A stretch of 64,000 bases of DNA from Trichopus zeylanicus subsp. travancoricus (GCA_005019695.1 RXID01014364.1:1-64000), one strand, 5' to 3'; counted from the first letter of the stretch, positions 49,395-60,355 are shown. Notes: generated from the sequence alone by a model not told the origin. Made by a program: numbers and translations.

Positions 49395-50370
49395 GGCCTT
49401 CTATCTCTCAATATGAACTACTGCAGTATGGATAAGCAAGATAATTATTGGCCTATGGAGCCTACCATATGAGTAATTTGGCCTAACAATAACTAACATA
49501 AGGTTTAATTAGAAATAAAAAAGTACAAGGGGGGGTTTTTGATCAGCTAAATAATTTTTAAGGAGCATTTGAAAGTTTTTTCTATTTTTTGTAAATACAA
49601 ATTCACTTCTTAAGAACTAAAAAGATTTAGTTTGATTTGAAAAATGACTCTTTCAATCGAATTGATCAAATGCTTACTCTTTTAATAAGAGGACATGGAG
49701 AGAGAATAAAAAAAGAAATAAAAATTAATGAGTTGAAGTCAATAAAAAGCCAAAGAGATATAACGAATTTTTTCTATTGCTGAGGCATTTTAACTACCTT
49801 GGTGGTAATTGAAGCTTGGTAGTTAGGGGTGTGCATTGACCTACAAAATAGATTGATCCGACAATTTTATTTTTTTAAAATCTAAAATCGAATCAAACAA
49901 CTTTGAGAAATAAAATATTTTTTTGTTCAAATTGGTTCTAACTAAAAATAAAATTTTTTCCTATAAAGGGGAGGAGCAGGTGAAAGCAATATCAAAAATC
50001 TCAAGACAAGCATGGAGTTTGGAGGTGGCATTGGAGATCTTGCATCCTCGATGCAAATGTAGAGAGCAGAGGGGTTGGGCGAGTGCTGATGTGTGGGGTA
50101 GTGTCAAAGATTTTGTAATCATAAGGAGAGAAAGGAGGAGTAGCAAGGGGAGGGGCACCAATAAGTGAGAGGGTAAATACCTCATACTGAAAGGAGAGAC
50201 TACGGTGAGGTGAGGGCCAAAGAATGGAGACAATAGAGATCTCATAATGGCAGGGAGCGATGGGGCATGGTGGGCACTCAGAGGTGGAGACAGCATGAGT
50301 TGTCAAAGATTTGAAGTCACAGAGGATATGGAAAAGCAAAGTGGGGGGTTAACAAAAACCAAAACGCTTT

Positions 50371-50389
50371 ATATATATATATATATATA
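50371..50389. repeat. (TA)n microsatellite
   Basis: An uninterrupted TA run of nine to ten units, likely polymorphic. Confidence 0.9.
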
Positions 50390-51084
50390 CACTATAAATT
50401 TTGTTCAACTCAGTCTTTTCAGTTTTACAAGAATTACAACTAAAATTTGAATTAAAAACCCTTTTTTTATGTTTTATAATCGAAATCAACCCAAAACTTA
50501 ATTGATTTGGTCTTTTTTCTTTAATTCGAAAATTTAATAAATTATTTTATTTTCGAATTTTTAGTAAAAAATCACCTTTTTATGATGAATTTGCAAAAAC
50601 TATTTAGGTTTTATTATTAGTAAAAAATCGCTTGTCTTATACGATAAATTTATAAAAAAAAATCACCTCGATTAACATATTTGAAAAATATTTATTTTAA
50701 TTCAATTTTATTGATTAAATTAATATAAAAGAACCAAATTATTCTCATTTAATTTTGATTTAAATAATTATTAAATTAATATAAAAATGACTTGTTTTAT
50801 CTCAATTTTTATAAAAGATTGGCTTTATACTATTATGAAAGTAGAAATTCAGAACTTTGTTTTATGAATTAACTATCCCATAATTATGTATAATTATTTA
50901 AATCAAAATCAAATAAAAATAATTTATTTTTATATTTAGATAATTGATAAAATCGAATCCAATTAAAATATTATTTAAATATGTTAATTAATATTATACT
51001 TTATAAATTTATATTATAAAATAATTTATTAAATACTGATAGCTACCAGATATGATGTCATCTAATATGTCACAATGATGGTTT

Positions 51085-51366
51085 ATGCGATGTCTTTCAT
51101 TTGGTATTTTTTTTCTAGCAAACACGTGTTTTGATGAACCAACGGGATTTATGTGTCGTATGCGACGCCACGCGTCCGGGCGGCTCCTGACCAGGAAGGA
51201 TACTAGGATGAAACCCAACCGTCCGTTTCAACTAAAAGTGCTGTGCCGGACACGACTCTCGAGATCAGAATCTCGTTCTTCCTACAACGCGTTTTCAAAC
51301 ACGTGCTTGTCGTGGTCTTTTCCGCCAATTAAGCAGGTGTTACTCGTTGTAGTTTTTATATCCTAG
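51085..51366 (+). promoter_or_regulatory. GC-richer island with two G-boxes
   Basis: CACGTG occurs at 51123-51128, inside the 12-base palindrome aaacacgtgttt, and at 51300-51305, with an ACGCGT-type word (ccacgcgtccg) between. G-boxes are the sites bound by MYC2-type bHLH proteins. The 93-residue plus ORF has no domain I recognise. It may be the relic of a gene promoter. No downstream gene survives. Confidence 0.25.
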
Positions 51367-52049
51367 AATCTAGGACGGGGTTAGGCAGTTGATTCAGTTA
51401 GCTTGTCCGTGATTGGCCTCTGTTAAACAAAGTTGAGATTCATAAGTCAAATGGACATGGAGCTTTTAAAATTTTGGTCTGTCAGATGAATTCATTCCGT
51501 TCATACCTGAAAAAACAGAAGTAAAAAAAATCGCCTGAACCTTTTCAGTGTGGCCGTTTAATACCAAGTCAGTATAAAAAAATTAGTTATTGATTCTAAT
51601 TTTATTATGTGTTTTTTATTTATAACGAGTCAGCAGAGATTGGCTTATAGGCAAAACATATATGATGCCTCCTAAATTAGTCGAACTTAATATTTATACA
51701 TCAAAATTTTCAGAGTCCAATATGACATTTTGTCTAGATTCTTGTAACCCCTAAACTCTAGTTACTCAAGGAGTAAATTTGGAGCCAACCTCTATCGACA
51801 ACTTTGAGGATGTGTGTTTCTTTTAAATATTTATTGTCATATTTCAATCTATATTTTCATTTATTTTTGGAATAACTTGAATTTACTCAAGGTCAATCCC
51901 ATTTTTTTTTAGGATGAAGTAGCCTGTCTAATTGTATAAAATAATATCATGGCAACGTAGACCTAAGTGGATTTATTGGATCCTAAGGAACCATCAGAAG
52001 TACAGCTGGCCTATAATATAGAATGAGAATGTCATGTTGTCCAAGGAAG

Positions 52050-53072
52050 CTTAGTGTTATAATGTCAGGTGTAATGAATTAGTCCCACATCGGATATTGG
52101 ATAGATAGAATCCAATAGACATAGTGAAAAAGACTAATATCTCATAAGTTTGAGATTTTGGGATGGTTTGGTGTCTGACTCACTATATAGATCTACTTTA
52201 ACACTCTTGAGACTCCCCAACAAGTGGTATCAGAGCTTCAGGTTCGAAGCTGTGCAAACTCTTAAGACCAAAATTATCGCGATGATGTGACTGAATTGAG
52301 TCACATGTTAGTCTCATGGCAAAGACCGGCAAGAGGACGCGGGAGAGGGCGCATGCGCTGGCGTTAGGATGGCGAGCCCACAAGTGTGGGCACCAAAAGC
52401 CGACGCAAGGGTGCGAGCACTAGAGGCCAGTGTGAGGACATAGGTCACACGGTGAAAGTGGTCGAGTAAAAGAGTTCTTGATTAAGAGTGTTAAATTGAT
52501 GTGGTCAAATCACACTTGAAGGGGGAGATTGTTATAATATCTATCAGGTGCGATGAATTAGTCCTACATCGGATATTGGATAGATAGAACCCAATAGATA
52601 TAGTGAAAAAGACTCATATCCCATAAGCTTTGAGTTTTGGGATGGTTTGATGTTCGGCTCACTATATGGATTTGGTTTAACACTCTTGAAACTCCCCAAC
52701 ACTTAGAAGAAGGTGACTCGGAGCCTTAGAAAAAAGAGAGTGGGTCATATTGGGTCATCAAGAATAGGGGTATCGCACACAAGAGAGCACTAGAGGCCAG
52801 TGTGAGGACATAGGTCACACGGTGAAAGTGGTCGAGTAAAAGAGTTCTTGATTAAGAGTGTTAAATTGATGTGGTCAAATCACACTTGAAGGGGGAGATT
52901 GTTATAATGTCAGGTGTGATGAATTAGTCTCACATCGGATATTGGATAGATAGAATCCAATAGATATAGCGAAAAAGACTCATATCCCATAAGTTTTGAG
53001 TTTTGGGATGGTTCGGTGTCCGGCTCACTATATGGATTTGGTTTAACACTCTTGAAACTCCCCAACACTTAG
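52050..53072 (+). mobile_element. TRIM copy 2: three LTRs in a partly tandem-duplicated array with TSD CTTAG
   Basis: LTRs lie at 52055-52222, 52530-52701 and 52900-53067, each starting TGTTATAAT and ending CCCCAACA. CTTAG precedes the first LTR (52050-52054) and follows both the second (52702-52706) and third (53068-53072), so it is the target duplication. A primer site TGGTATCAGAGC (initiator tRNA-Met type) is at 52225-52236, and the purine tract gggggagat sits before LTRs 2 and 3. The interior has no ORF of note. Non-autonomous, about 650 bp before duplication. Confidence 0.85.
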
Positions 53073-53154
53073 AAGTAGGTGACTCGGAGCCTAGAAAAAA
53101 GAGAGTGGGTCATATTGGGTCATCAAGAATAGGGGTATCACACACAAGAGAGAG
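52415..53154. repeat. 370-bp direct tandem duplication spanning TRIM interior, LTR and host flank
   Basis: Unit 1 is 52415-52784 and unit 2 is 52785-53154, nearly identical with a few single-base changes and small indels. Each contains the 3' part of the interior (from gagcactagaggccagtg), one LTR, CTTAG and about 80 bases of unrelated flank ending cacacaagag. The join carries 'gag' microhomology. The duplication therefore post-dates TRIM insertion. Confidence 0.85.
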
Positions 53155-54016
53155 AGCTTTCGAAGTTAGAATTAAGGAATTGGTCATTTCTGTCAATTAT
53201 AAGAAATTGAGAGAATTAAGGGAATTAAATAATTCTGGTGTTTGAATGAATATTTTTTAGATGAAATTGAAAATTTTTCAATTTTATTAATTTTAATATT
53301 TTATTATTTAGTTGGCAAATGGAATTGACTAATTCCATCAATTACTTAAATTTCGGTGTTTAGTTGGAGTATGAAGGGAAAAAACATATAATTTAGTTAA
53401 ATAGAAAAATATGTGAAATTTAATATTAAATTTGGTACAAAATAAAAAATATATAAATATAATTCAGAAACACATAATATATATTTTTTAAAAAAAATTG
53501 ATGCTTTATTTATAAGTAAATAAGATAATAAAATATATTTAATATTAGAAAATGGTAAGTTAATGGAAAGAAGTAATATAAATTTTAAAAAAGACCAAAA
53601 AATAAAATATTTTATAATTATAATATATTTAATTTATAACTTATTTAATATATAATTTTTTTAAATAATTTGATAAACATAAATACATATTTTCATAAAA
53701 ATGTGATTCATTATTTTAAAAATTAATATAAAATTTAAAATGATCCATAAATAGAGAATTATATAAATATGATAAAATTAATTCAGGATTTGTCTATTAT
53801 ATTTTAACTAAAGATGATGATCTGATTAAAAAAAATATCAAAAGCAAAAGGCAAGCAAACAAGATCTAATGTCTGGGAAGAGTTAACTAATGCACTACAA
53901 TGGTGTTAAAAATATTTATAATTACAATGATAATCAGTATTAACAAATCCCAACTGGACTGCTAATCAAAACAGTGCATCTCCCTTTTTTTTCTACTTCA
54001 AATTATCTGAATCCCC

Positions 54017-54031
54017 CGAGTATAAAATCCC
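54017..54031 (+). promoter_or_regulatory. TATA box carried with the LRX fragment
   Basis: CCCGAGTATAAAATCCCTCC lies about 155 bases before the ATG, followed by a CT-rich leader typical of a plant 5' UTR. This suggests promoter and leader were captured together with the first exon. Confidence 0.45.
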
Positions 54032-54178
54032 TCCACATCAAACATCTCCAAACCATCCCCCACCATCTCCTTTCTCTCACCATCCCATGTGATCTCCTCC
54101 TTTCTCCCACCACCCCCCTCCTTCTCCTTCAATCTCCTCCTCCTCTACCTCCACCACCGCTATGCCTCCACCGCCGCT

Positions 54179-54452
54179 ATGCCTCACTGTCTCCGCCAAC
54201 CCCTCCTCCTCCTCCTCTTCTTCTTCCTCTCCGCATCGACGGCTGCGGCAAACAACGATGCCGATGACACCTCCACCAATGTTGTTGTCAACACCCGCAG
54301 CCTTAACTTCCAAAACCCTAGGTTGCAACAAGCCTACATTGCTCTCTAGACGTGGAAGAGGACCACCATCTTATCCTCCCCCCAGAACTTCACGGCCAAC
54401 TAAGTCAGCCCCGCCACCTGCTCCTACTTCGGCGTCTTCTGCGCCCCTCTAG
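54179..54452 (+). pseudogene. Truncated leucine-rich-repeat extensin (LRX)-like gene
   Basis: The ATG at 54179 opens a signal peptide (MPHCLRQPLLLLLFFFLSAS) and a short acidic spacer. It then gives SLNFQNPRLQQAYIAL and, past a TAG at 54347, TWKRTTILSSPQNFTAN, a second stop, and CSYFGVFCAPL, ending with a third stop. These are the N-terminal and LRR-capping motifs of LRX cell-wall proteins (N-P-R-L..AYIALQ.WK, F.ANW, CSY.GVFCAP). The first nonsense codon sits where the family has Gln, the second where it has Trp. The ten or so LRRs and the extensin tail are absent. Upstream, GAGTATAAAATCCC at 54019 looks like its original TATA box. The fragment is dead and sits inside an inverted-repeat element. 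Confidence 0.75.
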
Positions 54453-54765
54453 ATGGGAGATGGCAGGCGAGATCGAGATGGGGCATACTCAGGGAGAAGC
54501 TCGAGCTGTTGAAGAATTGAGGAAACAAACGCCAGGAATCCACCGAAAAATAGATCAATGGGACCCACTCTAATTCCCAAGAATTGGGTGGATTCCTGTA
54601 AAATTTTTCAGAATTTATTTTATGAATTGAAAGGAAGGAGGAATTGTCCAATTCCTTCATTCGGATTTCGAAATCAAACCAAACATTGAAATTAAGGAAT
54701 TAAACTTTTAATTTCTCCAATTCTCTCAATTTCAGGGTTTTGGAATCCATCTAAATAGTCCCTTA

Positions 54766-56450
54766 GCGAATAGAAGGCATTATCATGTAGAATTAAATAG
54801 ATTGATCTCCTCTAAGTATCAAAGACGCAATCTTTATAGAAGCAAAAACTCTCATATATGGCCGAGCATTTTGCACAAGTTTGAGCACATAAGTAGAGTC
54901 AACTCCTACAAATCGGAAAGAATAAATATTCAGTCGTTTGTAAGCTATCGAGTATTGCCTTATTTAATATTTATTCAATTATTTTTTTATTCACAAATGC
55001 AATGTAGATATTAAGTTTGACAATAATGACATGTGGAGCGAAAAGATGCTACAGAGAAGCAAGGGTGAAAGACCCAAGCAAGGCAAGCATTGAAGAGCGA
55101 ATTTTTTAGAGGGAAAATCCGTCTTTAAGAGCGAAGTTAGATGCGGTGATCATCGAGAGCATCGGCAGTGACAAAGCTCCGAGGCTTGATGGCATGTCGA
55201 GGCTCTTCTTCAAGACAGATATCAGTACCTCTAGAAAGTGGTCTTTGAAAATTGTGACTATTAATTACGAAGAAAAATAAAATTTGACCCAATAGTAGTG
55301 ATGGTACGTCCAATTTTAGATTATACATAGTGTCCTGTATAGGTGATTAAAATTCTCTATAATAACTGTTTATAATGATTGTGTTTATTATTACTCTTAA
55401 ATCAGACGGACTCCATATCTTTACATAGAAAATGGCCCAAAATTAGGGGATATTTGAAATGTCTTTGCCAAAAGAATATTAACCAAATATCCTATTCTAC
55501 ATTATTTTCAAAGAAATTAAATCTAATAGTGACTGTACATCAGATTTGAAGTATCCATGACTGCCTTTAGGGGACCAACCGTGGAATCGCCTCCGTTTAC
55601 ACATGAACATTCTTAATTTACTGTACAATCAGTATTGTTTCAATCAGTTCCAATTTCAATCGTAAATACTAAATAGTAGTTCCAATTAAAAAATATTAGA
55701 GTATTGTTGAAATGTAAAATACTATTGAGTGCGGATATTTCAAATTTAAATTAAAATTTGACTTAAACTGAATCATATATATTAGATTCTTTTTTTAAAT
55801 TATTTAATATAAAACTAATTATCACACTTATATTATAATAAAAAATAATATTTATTCTTCAGTTCAACCTCAGCTTTTTCACATGACATCTCTCTCTCGC
55901 TCTCTGGCTGAGCATGTGAGACGTCACCATATGATAATGTTTGACATGCTTCTTGCGAGAACCTCTGTTTCAGACTAAGCATGTGAGACATGTCCCCAAA
56001 TAATAGCGTCTGACACGCTTCTTCACCTTCGAGAACTCTCTATTATTCTTTGAAACTCGTCTGCTTACTCTGACAGTTGAAGTCATCAAACTAGAATACT
56101 TGCTTGATTTATTTAGCAAATCAAAACAGAAGAATGTGACGTATGAACTCATGTGACCTTTCTTTTCCTTGGATTTTGTTTCATTTGAAATTAGAATTAC
56201 TTTTATTAATATCAAATTATTATAAAATTAATTTTGTTAACAAATTAATATATAAAAAATATTCTATTATCTTTTAATTGAATAATCTTAAATTATTTTA
56301 AATCAAACGCACCCTTGAAGGTTAAATTTACCAAGTCAAAGATGTTTCAGGTTAATTAGAAATTTATAGACATATCATTTTGATTTTCTAAAAGTTAATT
56401 ATTAGCGAGATTCAATTTACTATTAGAGTATCCATATATTCATTGGAGAT
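54766..56450. other. Intergenic DNA with a LINE scrap
   Basis: AT-rich apart from the LINE RT scrap at 55128-55232. Around 55900-56020 an imperfect direct repeat holds 'agcatgtgagacgtcaccat' and 'agcatgtgagacatgtcccc', unit about 70 bp. No gene recognised. Confidence 0.4.
55128..55232 (+). pseudogene. LINE (L1-type) reverse transcriptase remnant
   Basis: The frame from 55131 reads AKLDAVIIESIGSDKAPRLD followed by GMSRLFFKTDI. This is the 'SIGSDKAPGPDG...FF' block at the start of the LINE-type RT domain, with G-P-D changed to R-L-D. Nothing of the catalytic domain follows. Confidence 0.55.
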
Positions 56451-56909
56451 TGTTGGCTTTATGGTGTCTCGAATCCGGATTTTCTGTATAGTCTTAATTG
56501 TATTAGGAAGTTATTTAGTGGGCCTAATCTTTATCTATATTTATCTTCTATTAGAAGACTTAAATTAGTAGAAGTCTTATTTGAGTCAGTCTTCTACTTT
56601 CACTCAAACATCATTAGGCCACATCTATAAATACACCATTGATGTAAGAGTTTCAATATAGAGTGAGAGAGATATATATAGATTAATACTCTCAATATGT
56701 CTTGTGACGGTTAGTCTACTTAGTCTTTTGTGAAAGTTGGTAATATTGGAGTTTCGTCTCCATCGTTGTAATCTTCTCTTTCTCTTCTCATCAATACAAT
56801 ATCCTCTGGATCGTCTTCCCCACATATATCTCTTGTGTGCTATCTTTTCTTCTTTTATATTCTTCCTCTATGTCGTGAATTGTGATGGACATCAATATTT
56901 TCCGCAACA
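56451..56909 (+). repeat. 5' LTR of the copia element
   Basis: 459 bp. TATA-like TATAAATA at 56626-56633. Ends ccgcaaca, directly followed by the primer site. Confidence 0.92.
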
Positions 56910-56933
56910 AGTGGTATCAGAGCTTGGTTCAAT

Positions 56934-57584
56934 ATGTCTACTATGAAGTTCGATATAGAGAAATTCAATGGAAAGAAAGGATTCCCTATTTGGAAAGTAA
57001 GAGTTCGTGCAATTCTTACTCAACGAGGATTGAGAAATACATTGGAGGACGTCAAGCCTGAAGATGTCGTTAAAAGTGTCTGGGAAAATCAGAAGGCTAG
57101 TGCACATAACACAATCATTCTCAGTCTCACCGATGAGGTACTCTATCCGTTTCTTGATGAAACATCACCTTCAGAGTTATGGAAAAAATTGGAGAAACAG
57201 TATATGAGTAAGTCTATCTCAAATCGAATTTATTTAAAGCAGAAGATCTTCAATTTTCGAATGAAAGAATGTATGAATATAGTTGATCATCTTAATGCTT
57301 TCAATAAACTTGTCTCTCAATTGTTAAGCATTGATGTTAAAATTGAAGATGAAGACAAGGTAATTATTTTATTATCGTCTTTACCTCCTTCTCTTGAGAA
57401 TCTTAAAACTACTCTCATATATGTGAAGGATTTGAAATTTGACGATATTTCTGCTGCCCTTCTATCTAATGAATATTTGAAAAAGATTGGAGGGGATGTG
57501 TCACACTCAGAATCATTATTTGTCAGAGGTAGAACAAAAAAAGATCAAGGACAGGTCGTTCTGGATCCAAATCCAAAGAAATAA
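56934..57584 (+). pseudogene. Copia gag (UBN2/gag-polypeptide domain), frameshifted before the zinc knuckle
   Basis: The 216-residue frame starts at the first ATG after the primer site. FDIEKFNGKKGFPIWKVRVR opens the gag domain, followed by the helices ending YLKQKIFNFRMKECMNIVDH and the LLSSLPPSLENLKTTLIY motif. Near 57550 a one-base shift throws the frame to a stop at 57584. The knuckle continues in the next frame as YRYCKKMRHTIKDCW, where the first Cys of CX2CX4HX4C is Tyr. Gag would form the particle shell; this copy cannot make a normal gag-pol. Confidence 0.85.
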
Positions 57585-57991
57585 ATTACAGGTATTGTAA
57601 GAAGATGAGACATACAATTAAAGATTGTTGGAAGCTCAAAGCAAAGAAAGAAAGAGAATCTCAATTTAAAGAGCAAGCCAAAGAACAAGTGTCAGTTGTT
57701 GAAGGAAGTTCTAATGATAATTTGGGTAACGTTCTCTCTATTAGTTCTAATTTTGATCGTTACCATGATATTTCGATTCTTGATTCTGGTTGTTCTTACC
57801 ACATGTGTCCTAATAAAGATTGGTTTGAAGACTACAAGTTCTATGATGGTGGTTTGGTTTTGATGGGTAATAATAATCCATGCAAAACTGTTGAAATTGG
57901 AACAATCAAAATTAAGATGTTTGATAATATTATTAGAACTCTTACTGATGTTAGACATGTTCTTGATTTAAAAAAGAATTTGATCTCTTAG
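57585..57991 (+). pseudogene. Copia zinc knuckle and protease segment
   Basis: After the knuckle and a lysine-rich linker comes ILDSGCSYHMCPNKDWFEDY, the copia protease active site (D-S-G). The frame stops at a TAG (57989-57991) in LKKNLIS, where relatives read Leu before GALDS. The protein then resumes at 57998. Confidence 0.8.
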
Positions 57992-58258
57992 GGTGCTTTG
58001 GATTCTGCTGGTTATAAGTATTCTGCTGAAGGTGAAGTTCTTAAGGTTACTAAAGGCTCATTGATAGTGATGAAGGGCCTAAAGCATGAAAATTTGTATG
58101 AGTTAGTAGGAAAAATCATTGCAAGTGGAGCAGCAATTTCTCAGGTCTCTTCTTCTGATATGACCCACTTATGGCATATGCGTCTCGGTCATATGAGTGA
58201 GTAAGGTTTAAGTGATCTCAACAAAAAAAAATTACTGAAAGGCCTCAACTCATGCAAA
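57992..58258 (+). pseudogene. Copia GAG-pre-integrase segment
   Basis: In the same frame after the TAG: SAGYKYSAEGEVLKVTKGSL, then DMTHLWHMRLGHMSE and a second stop at about 58202, then GLSDLNKKKLLKGL. The H..L.H zinc-binding pattern (LWHMRLGH) that precedes integrase is intact. Confidence 0.75.
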
Positions 58259-59383
58259 TTGGATTTCTGCGAGCATTGTCTCTATGGTAAACAGTCCAAG
58301 GTAAATTTTAATACCGGTATTCATTGCGCTAAAGGCTTAATTGATTATATTTATTCTGATGTGTGGTGCTCTCCTATTCCATCAAAATCTGGTGCTCGTT
58401 ATTTTGTCAGTTTTATTGATGACTTTTCCAGAAAAGTGTGGATTTATATTTTGCATCACAAAGCCGAAGTATTTTCTGTTTTCAAACGGTGGAAAACTTC
58501 AGTTGAAAAAAGGACTGGTAGAAAAATCAAATACCTCAGAAGTGATAATGGCGGAGAGTACAAATCAACAGAATTTCTCAAATTCTGTGAAGATGAAGGC
58601 ATCAAACGCCACTTTACCATCCCAGGAAAATCTCAACAAAATGGTATTGCTGAAAGGATGAATAGAACCTTATTGGAGAAAGCACGTAGTATACTCAGTA
58701 CAACTAATCTTGATAAAGATTTTTGGGCAGAAGCAATCAATACAGCATGCTTCATTGTGAATCGCTCTCCTCAAACAGCCATTAATTGCAAGACTCCTGA
58801 AGAGGTATGGACTGGTCATCCTGCAAATTATTCTTCTTTAAATATTTTTGGTTGCCTTGCTTATATGCATATTGTCAAGGATAAGTTAGATGCACGTTCC
58901 AAAAAGTGTATTTTCCTGGGTTATGCCAAAGGCGTCAAAGGCTATCATTTGTGGGATCCTACTATTTCAAATGTAATTATTGAGAGAGACATAGTATTTG
59001 ATGAAAGAGTTATGCTAAAATCTCTCAAGAAAGATCCCAATGATATAATGCAAGTGGAGGTGGAGCATGTAGTTCCTTCAGAAGAAGATATTCAGGATAT
59101 GCCCAACTCTCAAGAAAATTCTAAGAATCAAGTTTCTGAAAAGTCTCCACTTCGAAGATCTCAAAGAAAAATAAAGCCACCTGAGAGGCATGGTTTTGAA
59201 GATATGGTAGCTTTTGCTTTAGTTACTGACAATGGTGATCCTTCTTCCTATAAAGAAGCAGTGCAGAATAAGAATTCTTCTCAGTGGCAAGCTGTTATGA
59301 ATGAAGAGATGGATTCTGTTCAAAAGAACCATACTTGGGATTTGCTGAAATTACCAGAAGGTAATGACAAAGACATCTATTGA
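58259..59383 (+). pseudogene. Copia integrase with the first residues of reverse transcriptase
   Basis: 374 residues. CEHCLYGKQ completes the zinc-binding site. The integrase core keeps its D-D-E set: Asp in YSDVW, Asp in LRSDNGGEY and Glu in GIAERMNRTLLEKAR. A C-terminal chromodomain-free linker with SEKSPLRRSQRKIKPP follows. The RT start SSQWQAVMNEEMDSVQKNHT breaks off at a TGA at 59383. No YVDD motif exists in the element. The core alone looks intact, but upstream stops and the loss of RT make the element non-autonomous. Confidence 0.85.
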
Positions 59384-59428
59384 AGATTCAAATTCAGAGA
59401 ATAAGATTATTCAAGCCAAGGTGGAGAT

Positions 59429-59887
59429 TGTTGGCTTTATGGTGTCTCGAATCTGGATTTTTTGGATAGTCTTAATTATATTATGAAGTTATTTAGTGGG
59501 CCTAATCTTTATCTAGATTTATCTTCTACTAGAAGACTTAAATTAGTAGAAGTCTTATTTGAGTCAGTCTTTTACTTTGACTCAAATATCATTATGCCAC
59601 ATCTATAAATATACCATTGATGTAAGGGTTTCAATATAGAGTGAGAGAGATATATATAGATTAATACTCTCAATACGTTTTGTGACGGTTAGGCTACTTA
59701 GTCTTTTGTGAGAGTTGGTGATATTGGAGTTTCGTCTCCATCGTTGTAATCTTCTCTTTCTCTTATCATCAATACAATATCCTCTGGATCGTCTTCCCCA
59801 CATATATCTCTTGTGTGCTATATTTTCTTCTCTTCTATTCTTCCTCTATATCGTGAATTGTGGTGGACATCGATATTTTTCGCAACA
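59429..59887 (+). repeat. 3' LTR of the copia element
   Basis: 459 bp, same length as the 5' LTR with substitutions only. Immediately followed by TRIM LTR sequence after three bases. Confidence 0.92.
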
Positions 59888-59890
59888 AGC

Positions 59891-60355
59891 AAAGCTTTTG
59901 GGATGGTTTGGTGTCCGGCTCACTATATTATTCTATTTCGACACTCTTTCGCCTCCCCCAACATATGGTATTAGAGCTTCAGGTTTGAAACTGTGCAAAC
60001 TCTTAAGACCGAAATTATCGTGATAGTGCGATTGAATTGAGTCGCATGTTAGTTTCTCTTAAAAAATCAAAAGAATGAGACAAAAACCCGTTAGTATGGG
60101 TCATACGGTGGAACTGGTCAAGTAAAAGAGTTCTTGATTAAGAGTATTAAAATTGATGTGGTCAAATCACACCTGAAGGGGGAGATTGTTATAATGTCAG
60201 GTGTGATGAATTAGTCCCATATCGGATATTGGATAGATAGGATCCAATATATATAGTGAAAAAGGCTCATATCTCATGAGCTTAAGCTTTTGGGATGGTT
60301 TGGTGTCCGGCTCACTATATTATTCCGTTTCGATACTCTTTCGGCTCCCCCAACA
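59891..60355 (+). mobile_element. TRIM copy 3, 5' LTR truncated at the copia junction
   Basis: Partial left LTR 59891-59963 (from aaagcttttgggatggtttg to cccccaaca), primer site TGGTATTAGAGC at 59966-59977, interior to 60186 ending ggggagat, and full right LTR 60187-60355. The first 95 or so bases of the left LTR are missing; copia's 3' LTR takes their place. It matches TRIM copy 2 closely outside the variable interior middle. Confidence 0.85.

Larger units (their letters stand above)
48639..52049. other. Intergenic DNA with small motifs only
   Basis: No gene recognised. Two related segments, 48800-48930 and 48930-49060 (both with ttaggctc, then gtgattacatatgtcaatcc or close, then aaattgataatgtgacccttt), are an old tandem duplication of about 125 bp. 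Also present are a perfect palindrome (49370-49394), a TA microsatellite (50371-50389) and a locally GC-richer stretch (51085-51366). ORFs at 49923-50339 are low-complexity and unrecognised. Confidence 0.4.
53170..54762 (+). mobile_element. Inverted-repeat element carrying an LRX gene fragment (candidate Pack-type transposon)
   Basis: The right terminus, reverse-complemented, reads gggactatttagatggattc, then gaaattgagagaattggaga. The left side (about 53205-53260) carries gaaattgagagaattaaggg and the same 'tggtgtttg' word in inverted orientation. The outermost bases on the left are missing or changed. TTA follows the right end (54763-54765). The inside is AT-rich until 53990, then holds a GC-rich gene fragment (54000-54452). 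Harbinger-like by its end and TTA, but the left end is too decayed for certainty. Confidence 0.5.
56451..59887 (+). mobile_element. Ty1/copia LTR retrotransposon, RT/RNase H deleted
   Basis: Two 459-bp LTRs (56451-56909 and 59429-59887) start TGTTGGC and end CAACA. Primer site TGGTATCAGAGC (56912-56923) and purine tract aaggtggagat before the right LTR. I count about 26 mismatches between LTRs, about 5.7% divergence. The interior is gag, protease, integrase and the first few residues of RT, then a jump to the 3' end, so about 2 kb of polymerase is missing. The flanks show no matching 5-base duplication (gagat on the left, agcaa on the right). Confidence 0.92.

Noticed and set aside
52225..52236. 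tRNA gene near the TGGTATCAGAGC words (also 56912 and 59966)
   Set aside because: Only the 12-base primer complement of initiator tRNA-Met is present, at LTR ends, with no cloverleaf.
54089..54178. Upstream in-frame ATG of the LRX fragment (30 extra residues)
   Set aside because: Translated CT-rich leader; the signal peptide starts at the ATG at 54179.
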